Shown: positions 1-11,181, counted from the stretch's first letter. The stretch: DNA of 64,000 nucleotides from Mycobacterium sp. IDR2000157661 (GCF_022317005.1 NZ_CP081006.1:1736001-1800000); one strand, 5' to 3'. The notes: generated by a model not told the origin, from the sequence alone. Program-made: numbers and translations.

Positions 1-531
1 GGCGGGAGCCCCGGCTCTGCGGCGGCGCTGGCCGCGATCACCCGGCGGTCCGACGCGTTGGCAGTTGACGCGGGCCTGGCGGCGATCCGCGGGCCCGGTC
101 TCGTCGTGACCCTCAACGACGCCCAGCGCGACGCCGAGGGCCGCTTCCCCCGCGACGCCTCCCCCGACGACCTGGTGGTGCATCAACAGGACATCGACGC
201 GGTCCTCAACGCCCTGTGGAGTGCGGGCGCGGAGGGCATCCAGATGCAGGATCAGCGCATCATCGGCACGTCGGCCCCCCGCTGCGTCGGCAACACCCTG
301 CTGCTCAACGGGCGTACCTACAGCCCGCCCTACGTGATCACCGCGGTCGGTGACTCGGCCGCGATGCAGGCGGCGCTGGCCGCGGCCCCGCAGGTCAACC
401 TCTACCGGCAGTACGTGGTGCGCTTCGGGCTGGGCTATGCCGAAGAACCCCGCGAGCAGGTCGGACTCGTCGGCTACGACGAACCGGTGCGGATGAAGTT
501 CGCCAGGCCGGCCGGACCGATCGGCTACTGA
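1..531 (+). CDS. DUF881 family protein, 5' end outside the window
   Basis: The open frame runs from base 1 to a TGA at 529-531, so the N-terminus, where family members carry a membrane anchor, is missing. About 176 residues are visible. The segment reading DQRIIGTSAPRCVGNTLLLN, followed by an ITAVGD stretch, is the typical core of DUF881 proteins. In M. tuberculosis a protein of this family (Rv0012) lies just before trpG, which fits the neighbour here. Its biochemical role is unknown; the family is linked to the division and cell-wall region only by location. Confidence is high for the family and low for function. Confidence 0.8.
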   Translation, partial: GGSPGSAAALAAITRRSDALAVDAGLAAIRGPGLVVTLNDAQRDAEGRFPRDASPDDLVVHQQDIDAVLNALWSAGAEGIQMQDQRIIGTSAPRCVGNTLLLNGRTYSPPYVITAVGDSAAMQAALAAAPQVNLYRQYVVRFGLGYAEEPREQVGLVGYDEPVRMKFARPAGPIGY

Positions 532-562
532 GGCCCAGACGGACAACCAGTAGCCTGTGCTG

Positions 563-1237
563 ATGCAGGTCCTGGTCGTCGACAACTACGACAGCTTCGT
601 GTTCAACCTGGTCCAGTACCTGGGCCAGCTCGGTGTGCACGCGCAGGTCTGGCGTAACGACGACGAGCGCCTGGCCACCGACGCCGACGTCACGCGCGTC
701 GCTGCGCGGTTCGACGGCGTACTGCTGAGCCCCGGACCCGGCACCCCCGAGCGTGCCGGCGCGTCGGTGCCGCTGGTGCACGCGTGCGCGTCGGCAGGCA
801 CACCGCTGCTGGGCGTATGCCTCGGGCACCAGGCCATCGGCGTGGCGTTCGGGGGGACGGTGGACCGCGCGCCAGAGCTGCTGCACGGCAAGACCAGCGT
901 GGTGCACCACGCCGACGCCGGTGTGCTGCGGGGACTTCCGGACCCGTTCACCGCCACCCGGTATCACTCGCTGACCATCCTGCCCGACACGGTGCCCGCC
1001 GAGCTCGAGGTCATCGCCCGTACGGAGGGCGGCGTCATCATGGGTGTGCGTCACCGCGAGCTGCCTATCCACGGTGTGCAGTTCCACCCCGAGTCGATCC
1101 TGACCGAAGGCGGCCACCGCATGCTGGCCAATTGGCTCGGCTACTGCGGCGCGACGCCCGCCGAGGCGTTGGTGCGCCAACTCGAGGACGAGGTTGCCGG
1201 CGCCGTGCAGGCGGCTACGACGCGAAGTTCAGCGTGA
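563..1237 (+). CDS. trpG: Anthranilate/aminodeoxychorismate synthase glutamine amidotransferase subunit
   Basis: Class I glutamine amidotransferase that strips ammonia from glutamine for a chorismate-using partner, giving anthranilate or aminodeoxychorismate. The N-terminal VDNYDSFVFNLVQYLG motif, the nucleophile elbow GVCLGHQAIG with its catalytic Cys, and the HGVQFHPES motif carrying the catalytic His and Glu are all present. The ATG at 563 is preferred; a GTG two codons upstream at 557 is possible. The length of about 224 residues is normal. The C-terminal coding end overlaps the end of the convergent pknB by 23 nt. No synthase partner gene lies in the window, so whether it serves tryptophan or folate synthesis cannot be told. 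Confidence 0.93.
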   Translation: MQVLVVDNYDSFVFNLVQYLGQLGVHAQVWRNDDERLATDADVTRVAARFDGVLLSPGPGTPERAGASVPLVHACASAGTPLLGVCLGHQAIGVAFGGTVDRAPELLHGKTSVVHHADAGVLRGLPDPFTATRYHSLTILPDTVPAELEVIARTEGGVIMGVRHRELPIHGVQFHPESILTEGGHRMLANWLGYCGATPAEALVRQLEDEVAGAVQAATTRSSA

Positions 1238-3079
1238 TCGTCGAGCCGAAGTTGACCGTGGTGCCCGCCGACGGGCTCTGATTCACCACCGCGTTGGTGC
1301 GCTGCCCGCTGTTCTGCACGTCGGCGCCCTTGTCGAGGAAACCGGTCCAGCCCAGCGCCCGCAGCCGGGGTTCGGCGTCGGTCCAGAACATGCCCCGCAG
1401 GTCGGGCATGACGAACTGGTTGCAGCTCGACAGCTGGATCTGGATGGGCGTGTCGACGGTCGCCTCCTGTCCGGCGGGGGGCAGGGTGCCGACCACCTGA
1501 CCGCAGGACTTGGCGCTGTCGACCTGAACCGGGACCACGTTGGTGAATCCCGCCGCGTTGAGGATCTGGCTTGCGGGCGCCTCCGTCTGCCCGGTCACGT
1601 CGGGGACGGGTCTGCTGTCGGGGCCGGTGCCCACGACGATGGTGATCTCGTTGGTGATGGCCGAGGTCTGGTTCGCCGGCGGGTTGGTGCCGATGACCTT
1701 GTCCTTGAGTTCGGGCGCCGACGGCGAGGTGGACTGCCGGAAGCGCTCGAAGCCGGCCTCGGTGAGCCGCTGCGTCGCCTGGGGGTAGCTCAGGTTGCGG
1801 ACGTCGGGGACCTCGCGCTGCTCCGGGCCCGTCGACACGTTCAGCGTGACCTCTTTGCCGGCCTCGACGGACGTGGCGGCCCCCGGCTCGGTGTTGATGA
1901 CGTGGTCGGGCGGCACCGTGGAGTCGGGCCGCTGTTGGGTGCGGATCCGGAAGCCGCTGTTCTGCAATTGGGCGATGGCGTCGGCGGACGCCTGGCCGCG
2001 CACATCGGGCACCTGCACCTGGCGGGGCTCGGTGTTGAGCATGTTGATGCCGACGGTGACCGCGACGGTCAGCACCGCCAGCACCGCCACCGCCAGGAGC
2101 CAGCGACCCACCGAACCGCGGCGTTCGCGATCGGTGTAGGCGGGTTGCGGGCGCGGCATCGGAGTCAGGGGTTCCGTGCGTTCATGCGGTGTCGACAGCC
2201 ACGAACTGCGCTCGGCGTCGGTGAACACCTTCGGCGCGTCGGGCGCCTCGCCGCTGTGCACCCGGACCAGGTCCGCGCGCATCTCTGCGGCGGTCTGGTA
2301 GCGGTTGTCCGGGTTCTTCGCCAGCGACTTGAGCACCACCGCGTCGAGTTCGGGGGAGACGTCGGCGTGCCGCGCAGACGGCGGCACCGGATCCTCGCGG
2401 ACATGTTGGTAGGCCACCGCGACGGGCGAATCACCGACGAAAGGTGGCTGGCCCGTGAGGATCTCGTACAGCACGCAGCCCAGCGAGTAGACGTCGGACC
2501 GGGCATCGACCTTCTCGCCGCGAGCCTGCTCGGGCGAGAGGTACTGCGCGGTCCCGATCACCGCGGCGGTCTGGGTGACGCTGCTGGCGTCGGCCAACGC
2601 ACGGGCGATGCCGAAGTCCATCACCTTCACCGCGCCGGTCTTGGAGATCATGATGTTCGCCGGTTTGACGTCGCGGTGCACGATGCCGTGCTGGTGACTG
2701 AAGTTGAGCGCCTGGCAGGCGTCGGCGATCACCTCGATGGCCTTCTTGACGTCCATCGGGCCGTCGTTGTGGACGATGTCGCGCAGCGTCACGCCGTCGA
2801 CATACTCCATGACGATGTAGGGCAGGGGACCGGTCGGTGTCTCCGCCTCGCCGGTGTCGTAGACGGCGACGATCGCCGGGTGGTTGAGCGCCGCGGCGTT
2901 CTGCGCCTCGCGGCGGAACCTCAGGTAGAAACTGGGGTCGCGGGCCAGGTCGGCGCGCAGCACCTTGATCGCGACGTCGCGGTGCAGCCGCAGATCGCGC
3001 GCCAGATGGACTTCGGACATGCCGCCGAAGCCGAGGATCTCACCGAGTTCGTAGCGGTCGGAGAGGTGCTCAGGGGTGG

Positions 3080-3083
<4 letters not shown>
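1215..3083 (-). CDS. pknB: Serine/threonine protein kinase PknB with PASTA repeats
   Basis: Transmembrane Hanks-type kinase that senses peptidoglycan or lipid II outside and phosphorylates cell-wall and division proteins inside. The 622-residue chain has a Gly-rich loop at 18-25, Lys40, HRDVKPAN with Asp138, and DFG at 156-158. Activation-loop threonines lie at about 170 and 172. A juxtamembrane linker, one membrane helix at about 327-349 and four extracellular PASTA repeats follow, as in the M. tuberculosis protein. It is the last gene of the operon and its ATG overlaps the pknA stop by 4 nt, which implies translational coupling. All key catalytic residues are present. Confidence 0.97.
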
Positions 3084-4411
<1,328 letters not shown>

Positions 4412-4433
4412 TTTTCGCCTCCGGCTCGGGAGC

Positions 4434-5909
4434 TCATGAGCCCTCCCTCAACGCCGCCGCGATGGTCGCCCGTCCGATGGGTGCGGCCACCGTGCCGCCG
4501 GTGGCCGACAGGCGGTTGCCTCCGTTCTCGACCAGCACCGCAACGGCGACCTTGGGGGCCTGAGCGGGCGCGAAGGCGATGTACCAGGCATGTGGCGGGG
4601 TGTTGCGCGGATCGGTGCCGTGCTCCGCCGTGCCGGTCTTGGATGCGATCTGCACGCCGGCGATGGCTCCCTTCTGCTGCGTCACCTGCTCGGCGTCGAC
4701 CATCAGATCCGTCAGTGTATCGGCGACCTGTTCGGACACCGCCCGCCGCAGTGGGGTGGGAGTCGTGGTGGCGATGTTGGCCAGATCGGGGCCCTTGAGG
4801 CTGTCCACCAGGTAGGGCCGCATCGTCACGCCGTCGTTGGCGATGGTTGCGGCCACCATCGCGTTCTGCAGCGGGGTGAGCGCGACGTCCTTCTGTCCGA
4901 TGCTCGACATGCCCAGGGCGGCGGCGTCCTGGATCGGGCCGATCGTCGACTCGGCCACCTGCAGCGGGATCAGCGGTGGCGCGACGTCGAGGCCGAAGGA
5001 CCGGGCCGTCGAACGCAGCGCTTCGGCGCCCGTGTCGATGCCCAGCTGGACGAACGCGGTGTTACACGATTTCGCGAAAGCCTCCTGTAGCGATGTGGTG
5101 GCTCCGCTGCCGCAGGCCGACCCGCCGAAGTTCTCCAGCGTTGCGGTGCTGTTGGGCAACGGGATTCGCGCCTGCGACGTCAGCTGGGTGTTCTCGCTGG
5201 CGCCGCGCTGCAGAGCCGCAGCGGTGGTGATGACCTTGAAAGTCGAACCCGGGGGATAGGTTTCGGCGATGGCCCGGTTCAGCAGCGGCGAATCGGGGTT
5301 GTCGCGCAGCTGCTGCCAGGCCTGCGCCTGCGCCTCGAGGTCGTGGGTGGCCAGCAGGTTGGGGTCGTACGACGGCGACGACACCATCGCCAGGATCTTG
5401 CCGGTCGACGGCTCCAGCGCCACCACCGCGCCCTTGCACGGCCCGTTGCAGCCGTCCTCCATCGCGTCCCAAGCCGCCTGCTGCACTTCGGGTTTGATCG
5501 TCGTGTCGACGTTGCCGCCGCGGGGATCGCGGCCGGTGAAGAAGTCGGCCAGCCGGCGGCCGAAGAGCCGCTGGTCGGATCCGTTGAGGATGCTGTCCTC
5601 GGCGCGCTCCAGTCCCGAGCTCGAGTACTGCAGCGAATAGAAGCCGGTCACCGGGGCGTACACCAGCGGATCGGGGTACACGCGCAGGAACCGAAATCGG
5701 CCGTCGGTGGACACCGAGTACGCGAGCAGCTGGCCGCCCGCCGAGATCTGGCCGCGCTGGCGCGAGTACTCGTCGAGCAACACCCGCTGGTTCCGGGGAT
5801 CGGTGCGGTAGCCGTCGGCGGTGAACACCTGGGTCAACGTGGCGTTGGCCAACAGCAGCACGATCAGGGCCATGACCGTGACGGAGATGCGGCGAAGGGA
5901 GGTGTTCAT
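4434..5909 (-). CDS. pbpA: Penicillin-binding protein A, class B transpeptidase
   Basis: Monofunctional D,D-transpeptidase that cross-links septal or side-wall peptidoglycan together with the SEDS protein encoded just upstream. The 491 residues begin with a membrane helix (about 10-29), then a dimerisation-type region. The transpeptidase domain carries the three hallmark motifs: SxxK as STFK, SxN as SCN, and KTG in [10 protein letters not shown]. The ATG at 5909 overlaps the rodA stop by 4 nt. The frame stays open much further upstream, but that extension lies inside rodA and pstP and is not coding. Confidence 0.95.
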   Translation of the reverse strand: MNTSLRRISVTVMALIVLLLANATLTQVFTADGYRTDPRNQRVLLDEYSRQRGQISAGGQLLAYSVSTDGRFRFLRVYPDPLVYAPVTGFYSLQYSSSGLERAEDSILNGSDQRLFGRRLADFFTGRDPRGGNVDTTIKPEVQQAAWDAMEDGCNGPCKGAVVALEPSTGKILAMVSSPSYDPNLLATHDLEAQAQAWQQLRDNPDSPLLNRAIAETYPPGSTFKVITTAAALQRGASENTQLTSQARIPLPNSTATLENFGGSACGSGATTSLQEAFAKSCNTAFVQLGIDTGAEALRSTARSFGLDVAPPLIPLQVAESTIGPIQDAAALGMSSIGQKDVALTPLQNAMVAATIANDGVTMRPYLVDSLKGPDLANIATTTPTPLRRAVSEQVADTLTDLMVDAEQVTQQKGAIAGVQIASKTGTAEHGTDPRNTPPHAWYIAFAPAQAPKVAVAVLVENGGNRLSATGGTVAAPIGRATIAAALREGS

Positions 5910-7318
5910 ACCTTCTCGATCACCTCGGTGCCGGCCGCGGCGATGGGTGTCGCCGACTGCGGGCCGGAGACGATCGGGCGGCGCGCGGCGTGCGAGATCC
6001 GCATCAGGATCCCCAGGAGCAGATAGTTTGCCAGCAACGACGATCCGCCGTACGACATCCACGGCGTGGTGAGCCCGGTCAACGGGATCAGCTTGGTGAC
6101 ACCGCCGACGACGATGAACAGCTGCAGCGCCAGGGTCGAGGCCAGGCCGGCAGCCAGCAGCTTGCCGAAACTGTCCCGCACGGCGATCGAGGTGCGCAGG
6201 CCGCGGATGATGAGGATGGTGTAGAGCATCAACACCGCCGAGAGACCGACGAGTCCGAGTTCCTCGCCGACGGCCGCGATGATGAAGTCGGTGGAGGCGG
6301 CGGGCACGGTTCCGGGCTGGCCGTTGCCCAGACCGGTGCCGAAGATGCCGCCGGTGGCGAAGCTGAACAACGACTGCACCATCTGGTAGCCGGCGCCCTC
6401 TGGGTCGGCGAACGGGTCCAGCCAGGTCTGCACTCGGACCCGGACGTGGTCGAAGAGGTGATACGCCACAACGCTTCCCGCCGCGAACAGGGCGAGCCCG
6501 ATGACCACCCAGCTCAGCTTGTCGGTCGCCGCGTACACCAGCACGAGGAACGACGCGTACAGCAGTAGCGACGTGCCAAGGTCCTTCTCGAAGATCATCA
6601 CACCTACCGAGGCGATCCACGCCGCCAGCAGCGGCGCCAGGTCGCGGGGGCGGGGCAGGTCCATGCCGAGCACATGCTTGCCCGCGCTGGTGAACACGCT
6701 GCGTTTGGACACCAACACCGCGGCGAAGAACACCAACAGCAGAATCTTCGAAAACTCGGCGGGCTGAATCGAGAAGCCGGGCAACTGGATCCAGATCTTG
6801 GCGCCGTTCTGCTCCGACATCGACCGCGGCAGAACGGCGGGAATGGCCAGCAGGACCAGACCCGTCAGGCCGCAGACGTAGCCGTAGCGGGCCAGCAGGC
6901 GGTGGTCGCGCAGGAAGATGATCACGAGCGAGAACCCGATGACCCCCGACAGGGTCCACAGCACCTGCTGATTCGCCGTTCCGCCCAGCCCATCCTGGCT
7001 CAGTTCGCCCTGGGCGAGGTCGAGGCGGTGGATCATCACCAGGCCCAGCCCGTTGAGGAGCGCGACGACGGGCAGCAACAGCGGGTCGGCATAGGGTGCG
7101 AAACGGCGGACGGCGAGGTGGGCGCCGGCGAACAGTGCGAGGTAGGCCACGGTGTACTGCGCGAGGTCCCAGTGGATGCCCTGTTCCTGGTTCGACTCGA
7201 CGATCACCAGGGCCAGTGTGGTGATCAGCGTGGCGAAACCGAGCAGGAACAGTTCGGCGTTGCGCCGGTTCGGCAGCGGTGGCGTGACGGAGACCGCGGC
7301 CTGCGGTTGGGTCGTCAT
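5906..7318 (-). CDS. rodA: SEDS-family peptidoglycan glycosyltransferase RodA
   Basis: Polytopic membrane protein of the FtsW/RodA/SpoVE family that polymerises lipid II into glycan strands and pairs with the adjacent class B PBP. The 470 residues contain about ten or more hydrophobic helices. SEDS signatures are visible, including the IWIQLPGFSIQPAEFSKILL stretch, a GAGYQMVQSLFSFATGGIFG region, and TTPWMSYGGSSLLANYLLLG near the C-terminus. It is flanked by 4-nt overlaps with pstP upstream and pbpA downstream, so the enzyme pair is produced together under kinase/phosphatase neighbours. Confidence 0.96.
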   Translation of the reverse strand: MTTQPQAAVSVTPPLPNRRNAELFLLGFATLITTLALVIVESNQEQGIHWDLAQYTVAYLALFAGAHLAVRRFAPYADPLLLPVVALLNGLGLVMIHRLDLAQGELSQDGLGGTANQQVLWTLSGVIGFSLVIIFLRDHRLLARYGYVCGLTGLVLLAIPAVLPRSMSEQNGAKIWIQLPGFSIQPAEFSKILLLVFFAAVLVSKRSVFTSAGKHVLGMDLPRPRDLAPLLAAWIASVGVMIFEKDLGTSLLLYASFLVLVYAATDKLSWVVIGLALFAAGSVVAYHLFDHVRVRVQTWLDPFADPEGAGYQMVQSLFSFATGGIFGTGLGNGQPGTVPAASTDFIIAAVGEELGLVGLSAVLMLYTILIIRGLRTSIAVRDSFGKLLAAGLASTLALQLFIVVGGVTKLIPLTGLTTPWMSYGGSSLLANYLLLGILMRISHAARRPIVSGPQSATPIAAAGTEVIEKV

Positions 7319-8853
7319 GACACTTCCCGGCAGTTGACGCCAGGCTCCGGCGGTGGCGGCGGCAGCGCGGTGACCGTCGGCTGCGGTGGCGGCGTGGGCG
7401 ACGGACTGGGTGTCGGTGGCGGCGCGGGCGACTGGGCGCCGGTGCCGGGCGGCGGGGCGACGGTCCTCGGCGTTTCGGGTGCAGGGGTGTCGGTACCGTC
7501 CGGAGTGGGCGGATTGTTCGGCAAGCCGGGCGAATTGCTCGCACCCGGACTGTGCGGCGCGGCGCTGGTGGTGGGCGGCGCGGCGGGAGGGGAGCAGACC
7601 GGCAACACCGAATCGCGGGCGAGTTGGTGGATCTGGGCGATCGCCTCCTCAAGCGTGCCGCCGGGCAGGCCCGCGACGACCTGAGCGCGCTCCGACGGGC
7701 GCATGTCGTTGACGCTCAGCATGCGGCAGTTGCGGTTGTTGCGCGGTTCGTCGGCACCGATCAGCGACAACTCGTTCCGGTCGTTGAGGCAGCCGAGCCG
7801 GTACGGCTCCTGCAATCCGAAACCGAGCAACGAGCCCTGAACACCCTGCATGATCGACACCGTGCCGTCATGGGCGGTGACGTAGTAGTTGTTGCGGACG
7901 ATCTCCCGGGCCACTGCGAGCCCGGCCGCCACCACCAGTATCAGAACGGCGGCGGCGATGAACATTCGCCGCCGCGACCGAGGCGGGCGCGGCGGTTCCT
8001 CCGGTTCGGGCAGGGGGCGTTTGGCCTGTGCGCGTTTGGGGTTGAACGCCGAGGCCCGGCCGGCGGCAGTGTTGGGCGGCGGTGCGTCGTCGTCTCCGGA
8101 GACGGCACCGGCCAGGATCGGCTGGGTCTGGCCGTAGTCGTAGTCGACGACGTCGGCGACGACAAGGGTCACGTTGTCGGGACCGCCGCCGCGCAGCGCC
8201 AATTCGATGAGCCGGTCCGCACACTCGGCGACATCGGGGATCTGAAGCGCTTCGAGGATGGTGTCGTGGCTGACCGGATCGGTGAGCCCGTCGGAGCAGA
8301 GCAGGTAGCGGTCACCGGCGCGGGCCTCGCGCATGATCAGGGTGGGTTCGACGTCGTGGCCGGTGATCGCCTTCATGATCAGCGATCGCTGCGGATGGCT
8401 GTGGGCCTCCTCGGCGGTGATGCGGCCCTCGTCGACGAGCGTCTGCACGAACGTGTCGTCCTTGGTGATCTGCGTCAGCTCGCCGTCGCGAAGCAGGTAC
8501 CCCCGGGAGTCGCCGATGTGCACCAGGCCAAGCCGATTGCCCGCGAACAGGATTGCGGTCAACGTGGTGCCCATGCCCTCGAGTTCGGGGTCGGCCTCCA
8601 CATGCGCGGCGATCGCTGAGTTGCCCTCGCGGACCGCGGAGTCCAGCTTGCTCAGCAGGTCGCCGCCGGGCTCGTCGTCGTCGAGATGGGCCAGGGCGGC
8701 GATCACCAACTGCGAGGCGATCTCTCCGGCCGCGTGTCCGCCCATGCCGTCGGCGAGGGCGAGCAGCCGGGCACCGGCGTAGACCGAGTCCTCGTTGTTC
8801 GCGCGGACCAGGCCGCGGTCGCTGCGCGCGGCGTATCGAAGCACGAGGGTCAC
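7315..8853 (-). CDS. pstP: PP2C-type Ser/Thr phosphatase PstP
   Basis: Metal-dependent PP2C phosphatase that reverses PknA/PknB phosphorylation. The N-terminal catalytic domain (about 1-235) shows SDRG, NEDS, the metal-binding ADGMGGHAAGE motif, GDSRGYLLRDG, SDGLTD and GGPDNVT. A basic linker, a membrane helix near residues 300-320 and an extracellular region ending in a long Pro/Thr/Ser-rich tail follow. The GTG at 8853 is chosen because it overlaps the fhaB stop by 4 nt and gives 512 residues, close to the mycobacterial norm; the longer open frame upstream lies antiphase inside fhaB. Confidence 0.95.
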   Translation of the reverse strand: MTLVLRYAARSDRGLVRANNEDSVYAGARLLALADGMGGHAAGEIASQLVIAALAHLDDDEPGGDLLSKLDSAVREGNSAIAAHVEADPELEGMGTTLTAILFAGNRLGLVHIGDSRGYLLRDGELTQITKDDTFVQTLVDEGRITAEEAHSHPQRSLIMKAITGHDVEPTLIMREARAGDRYLLCSDGLTDPVSHDTILEALQIPDVAECADRLIELALRGGGPDNVTLVVADVVDYDYGQTQPILAGAVSGDDDAPPPNTAAGRASAFNPKRAQAKRPLPEPEEPPRPPRSRRRMFIAAAVLILVVAAGLAVAREIVRNNYYVTAHDGTVSIMQGVQGSLLGFGLQEPYRLGCLNDRNELSLIGADEPRNNRNCRMLSVNDMRPSERAQVVAGLPGGTLEEAIAQIHQLARDSVLPVCSPPAAPPTTSAAPHSPGASNSPGLPNNPPTPDGTDTPAPETPRTVAPPPGTGAQSPAPPPTPSPSPTPPPQPTVTALPPPPPEPGVNCREVS

Positions 8854-9317
8854 GGGCGCAGCTCGATCACCGTCTTGCCGACTCGAACCGGTGTGCCCAT
8901 CGGAACGCGTACCGCCGTCGTCACCTTCGCCCTGTCGAGGTATGTGCCGTTGGTCGATCCTAGGTCTTCGACGTACCACTCCGATCCACGAGGCGAGAGC
9001 CGGGCGTGCCGCGTCGAGGCGTAGTCGTCGGTGAGTACCAGGGTCGAGTCGTCGGCCCGGCCGATCAGCACCGGCTGGGTGCCCAGCGTGATCCGGGTGC
9101 CTGCCAGCGCGCCCTCGGTGACCACCAGGTGCCGCGCGACGTTGCGCTTGCCGCGGTTGGGTCGCAGCGACGCACGCAGCGGCAGTCCGCGTCGCACCAT
9201 GACCGCACCGGTGGGCGCATAGAGGTCTGTCCGCAGGATCCGCAGCACCGACCAGATGAACAGCCACAGCAGCAGCAGGAACCCGACGCGCGTCAGCTGC
9301 AGAACCAACCCCTGCAT
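8850..9317 (-). CDS. fhaB: FHA-domain membrane protein FhaB (FipA)
   Basis: Phosphothreonine reader that links the kinases to division proteins at the septum. The 155 residues start with a membrane helix (about 8-25, with many leucines and a WLFIWSVL stretch). A C-terminal FHA domain follows, with the conserved IGRADDSTLVL, STRHARL and GSTNGTYLD motifs that bind pThr. The ATG at 9317 matches the family start MQGLVLQLTR; an upstream ATG at 9362 would add an implausible basic extension. It is the first gene of the operon ending in pknB. Confidence 0.93.
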   Translation of the reverse strand: MQGLVLQLTRVGFLLLLWLFIWSVLRILRTDLYAPTGAVMVRRGLPLRASLRPNRGKRNVARHLVVTEGALAGTRITLGTQPVLIGRADDSTLVLTDDYASTRHARLSPRGSEWYVEDLGSTNGTYLDRAKVTTAVRVPMGTPVRVGKTVIELRP

Positions 9318-9413
9318 CTGACGTCCTCTCCGTCCCCGTCCCGTTTTCCGTAGCGTCGGCACCGCACAGTCGGCCTCGGCACCGTCACGATACTTGGACG
9401 GTTACCGACATGA

Positions 9414-9436
9414 GGGGGAAGCGAACAGCTTCCCCC
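9414..9436 (-). terminator. Perfect 9-bp hairpin between fhaA and fhaB
   Basis: GGGGGAAGC (9414-9422) and GCTTCCCCC (9428-9436) form a perfect GC-rich stem with a 5-nt loop. It lies just after the fhaA stop on the minus strand and about 100 nt before the fhaB start. No T tract follows, which is common for mycobacterial intrinsic terminators. It suggests that fhaA is a separate unit and that the fhaB-pknB operon has its own promoter downstream of the hairpin. Confidence 0.6.
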
Positions 9437-9456
9437 GGCCATGGCGGCCGCGGCGA

Positions 9457-10932
9457 TCAGTGCACGCGGACGATGATCTCGGAGTGGCCCAGCCGGATCA
9501 CGTCACCGTCGGCCAGCTGCCACTCCTGCACCGGCGCATTGTTGACCGTCGTGCCGTTGGTGCTGTTGAGGTCCGACAGCAGGGCGACCTGGCCGTCCCA
9601 CCGGATCTCCAGGTGCCGTCGGGACACGCCGGTGTCAGGCAGGCGGAACTGCGCATCCTGCCCTCGTCCGACCACGTTCGCGCCCTCACGCAGCTGGTAG
9701 GTCCGGCCACTGCCGTCGTCGAGCTGGAGCGTGACGGTGGCGCCGCCGGCCGGGTAGTCGCCCTGGCCGTACCCGCCGTACCCGCCCTGCTGGCCGTAGT
9801 CCTGGCCGTAGTTGTAGCCCCCGCCTGCGGGCTCGCCGTAGCCCGAATCGGCGTAGCCGCCGCCGGCCGGAGCGTCGGGGTAGCGGCCGTAGTCGGGCTG
9901 ACCGCCGTAGCCCTGGTCCGGCCGCCCGTAGGGTTGACCGCCGTAGCCGCCCTGCTCGGGGTAGCCACCTTGATCCGGGTAGCCGCCCTGGTCCGGATAA
10001 CCGGGCCTGCCGTATCCGCCGTCTTCATGACGGCCCGGTGCCGGCGGACGGCCGTAGTCGTATTCACCGGTGGGTCCGCCGCCGTAGCCTGGCTGGCCGC
10101 CGCCCTGGGGCGGTCCGTAGCCGCCGGGCCCCTGGCGGTAGCCCTGGTCCGGGTAGCCACCACCGGGAGGAGGTCCATAGCCGGCGGGCGGGCGCTGCTC
10201 GTAAGACGGGGGAGGGTAGCCGCCCTGGTCCGGGTAGCCGCCCTGATCGGGGTAGCCGCCCTGCCGCGGCGGGGGGTAGCCGCCCTGGTCCTGCGGTGGG
10301 GGGTAGCCGCCCTGGTCCTGCGGTGGGGGGTAGCCGCCCTGGTCCTGCGGCGGGTACTGGCCACGATCGTCGGGCCGGCCGTACCGGTTGTCTTCCGGAC
10401 GGTCTTGCGGACGGTCTTGCGGACGGTCGTAGTAGTCGTCGGCGGGCCGCCCCGGTCCTTGGCCGCCGCGGTAGCCGGGATTGTCGCTCATCGGTGGTAC
10501 TCCTGGTTCTGCGCTGGACGCACGTTCTCGGGGTGCTGGGGCGGGTTCGCCTGTGGTCGAGTCAGGATTGACGGCTCCACGCGCGCGAAACTGTCCGGTG
10601 TGCAGTTGGGCTGACTGTTCAAATCTGACGACCACATCACCATACGTTTGCCACCCCTGCTCATGGATGTATCCCTCCAGGTGCTTGGCAAAAGCGGTCG
10701 TTGTGAGGTCTGGATCGGCGCTCACCTTCTGATAGTCAGGCACACTGAGGGTAATGACGTAGTCGTTTGGCGCCAAAACCCGGCCGCCGTGGACTTCGCG
10801 CGCACCCGTGTCGGCCTCGCGGCGCAGCATCGCCTCGACTTCCTGCGGGACGATCGATCCGCCGAACATCCGCGCCGACGCGTCGCCGACGGTGGCTTCG
10901 AGCTTGCGCTCGATGCGGTCGATCAGACCCAT
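9457..10932 (-). CDS. fhaA: FHA-domain protein FhaA with Tyr/Gly/Gln-rich repeat linker
   Basis: Cytoplasmic phosphothreonine-binding adaptor that, in mycobacteria, binds phosphorylated MviN and restrains peptidoglycan synthesis. The 491 residues comprise an N-terminal DUF3662-type domain (about 1-125, with ERKLEATVGDASARMFGGS), a long disordered linker (about 150-385) rich in QGGYP units, and a C-terminal FHA domain with VGRGQDAQFRL, VSRRHLEI and NSTNGTTVN. The ATG at 10932 is used; an ATG 17 codons upstream is open but adds a basic stretch atypical of the family. Linker repeats are reflected in 27-bp DNA repeats at 10277-10357. Confidence 0.95.
   Translation of the reverse strand: MGLIDRIERKLEATVGDASARMFGGSIVPQEVEAMLRREADTGAREVHGGRVLAPNDYVITLSVPDYQKVSADPDLTTTAFAKHLEGYIHEQGWQTYGDVVVRFEQSAQLHTGQFRARGAVNPDSTTGEPAPAPRERASSAEPGVPPMSDNPGYRGGQGPGRPADDYYDRPQDRPQDRPEDNRYGRPDDRGQYPPQDQGGYPPPQDQGGYPPPQDQGGYPPPRQGGYPDQGGYPDQGGYPPPSYEQRPPAGYGPPPGGGYPDQGYRQGPGGYGPPQGGGQPGYGGGPTGEYDYGRPPAPGRHEDGGYGRPGYPDQGGYPDQGGYPEQGGYGGQPYGRPDQGYGGQPDYGRYPDAPAGGGYADSGYGEPAGGGYNYGQDYGQQGGYGGYGQGDYPAGGATVTLQLDDGSGRTYQLREGANVVGRGQDAQFRLPDTGVSRRHLEIRWDGQVALLSDLNSTNGTTVNNAPVQEWQLADGDVIRLGHSEIIVRVH
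10277..10357. repeat. Three 27-bp tandem copies inside the fhaA linker
   Basis: Near-identical units begin at 10277, 10304 and 10331, each encoding the nonapeptide QDQGGYPPP or a close variant on the minus strand. Shorter 18-bp PDQGGY-coding units flank them. The unit length is a multiple of three, so changes in copy number would keep the reading frame. Such repeats commonly vary between strains. Confidence 0.85.
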
Positions 10933-11181
10933 GTCACCGCCCGCCTCACCCGTCGTTGTCCGTCGAACCCTGCTCCTACGCACGTGAGCCAGCGTGTCGC
11001 GCGGGCCACATACCTGAACTGCATGGTATCGGCATGGCCCGCCGCTGCGGGACCAACAGAACTCTGAGAATCGAATCGACGCTGCTCATGCCGCTGATCG
11101 TGGGTCGTCAGGCTGCCCGGCCACCGAGCCGGTACGGTTGGGGAGCAGGGGAGCCGGCGTGATAGGCTCCCCCGATTGTTG

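Noticed and set aside
5910..7652. Upstream extension of the pbpA reading frame over rodA and pstP
   Set aside because: The extension is Arg/Pro-rich antiphase sequence inside rodA; the pbpA start at 5909 with a membrane helix and a 4-nt overlap is clearly better.
8854..9267. Upstream extension of the pstP reading frame over fhaB
   Set aside because: It lies within fhaB in another frame, and the PP2C N-terminus begins at 8853.
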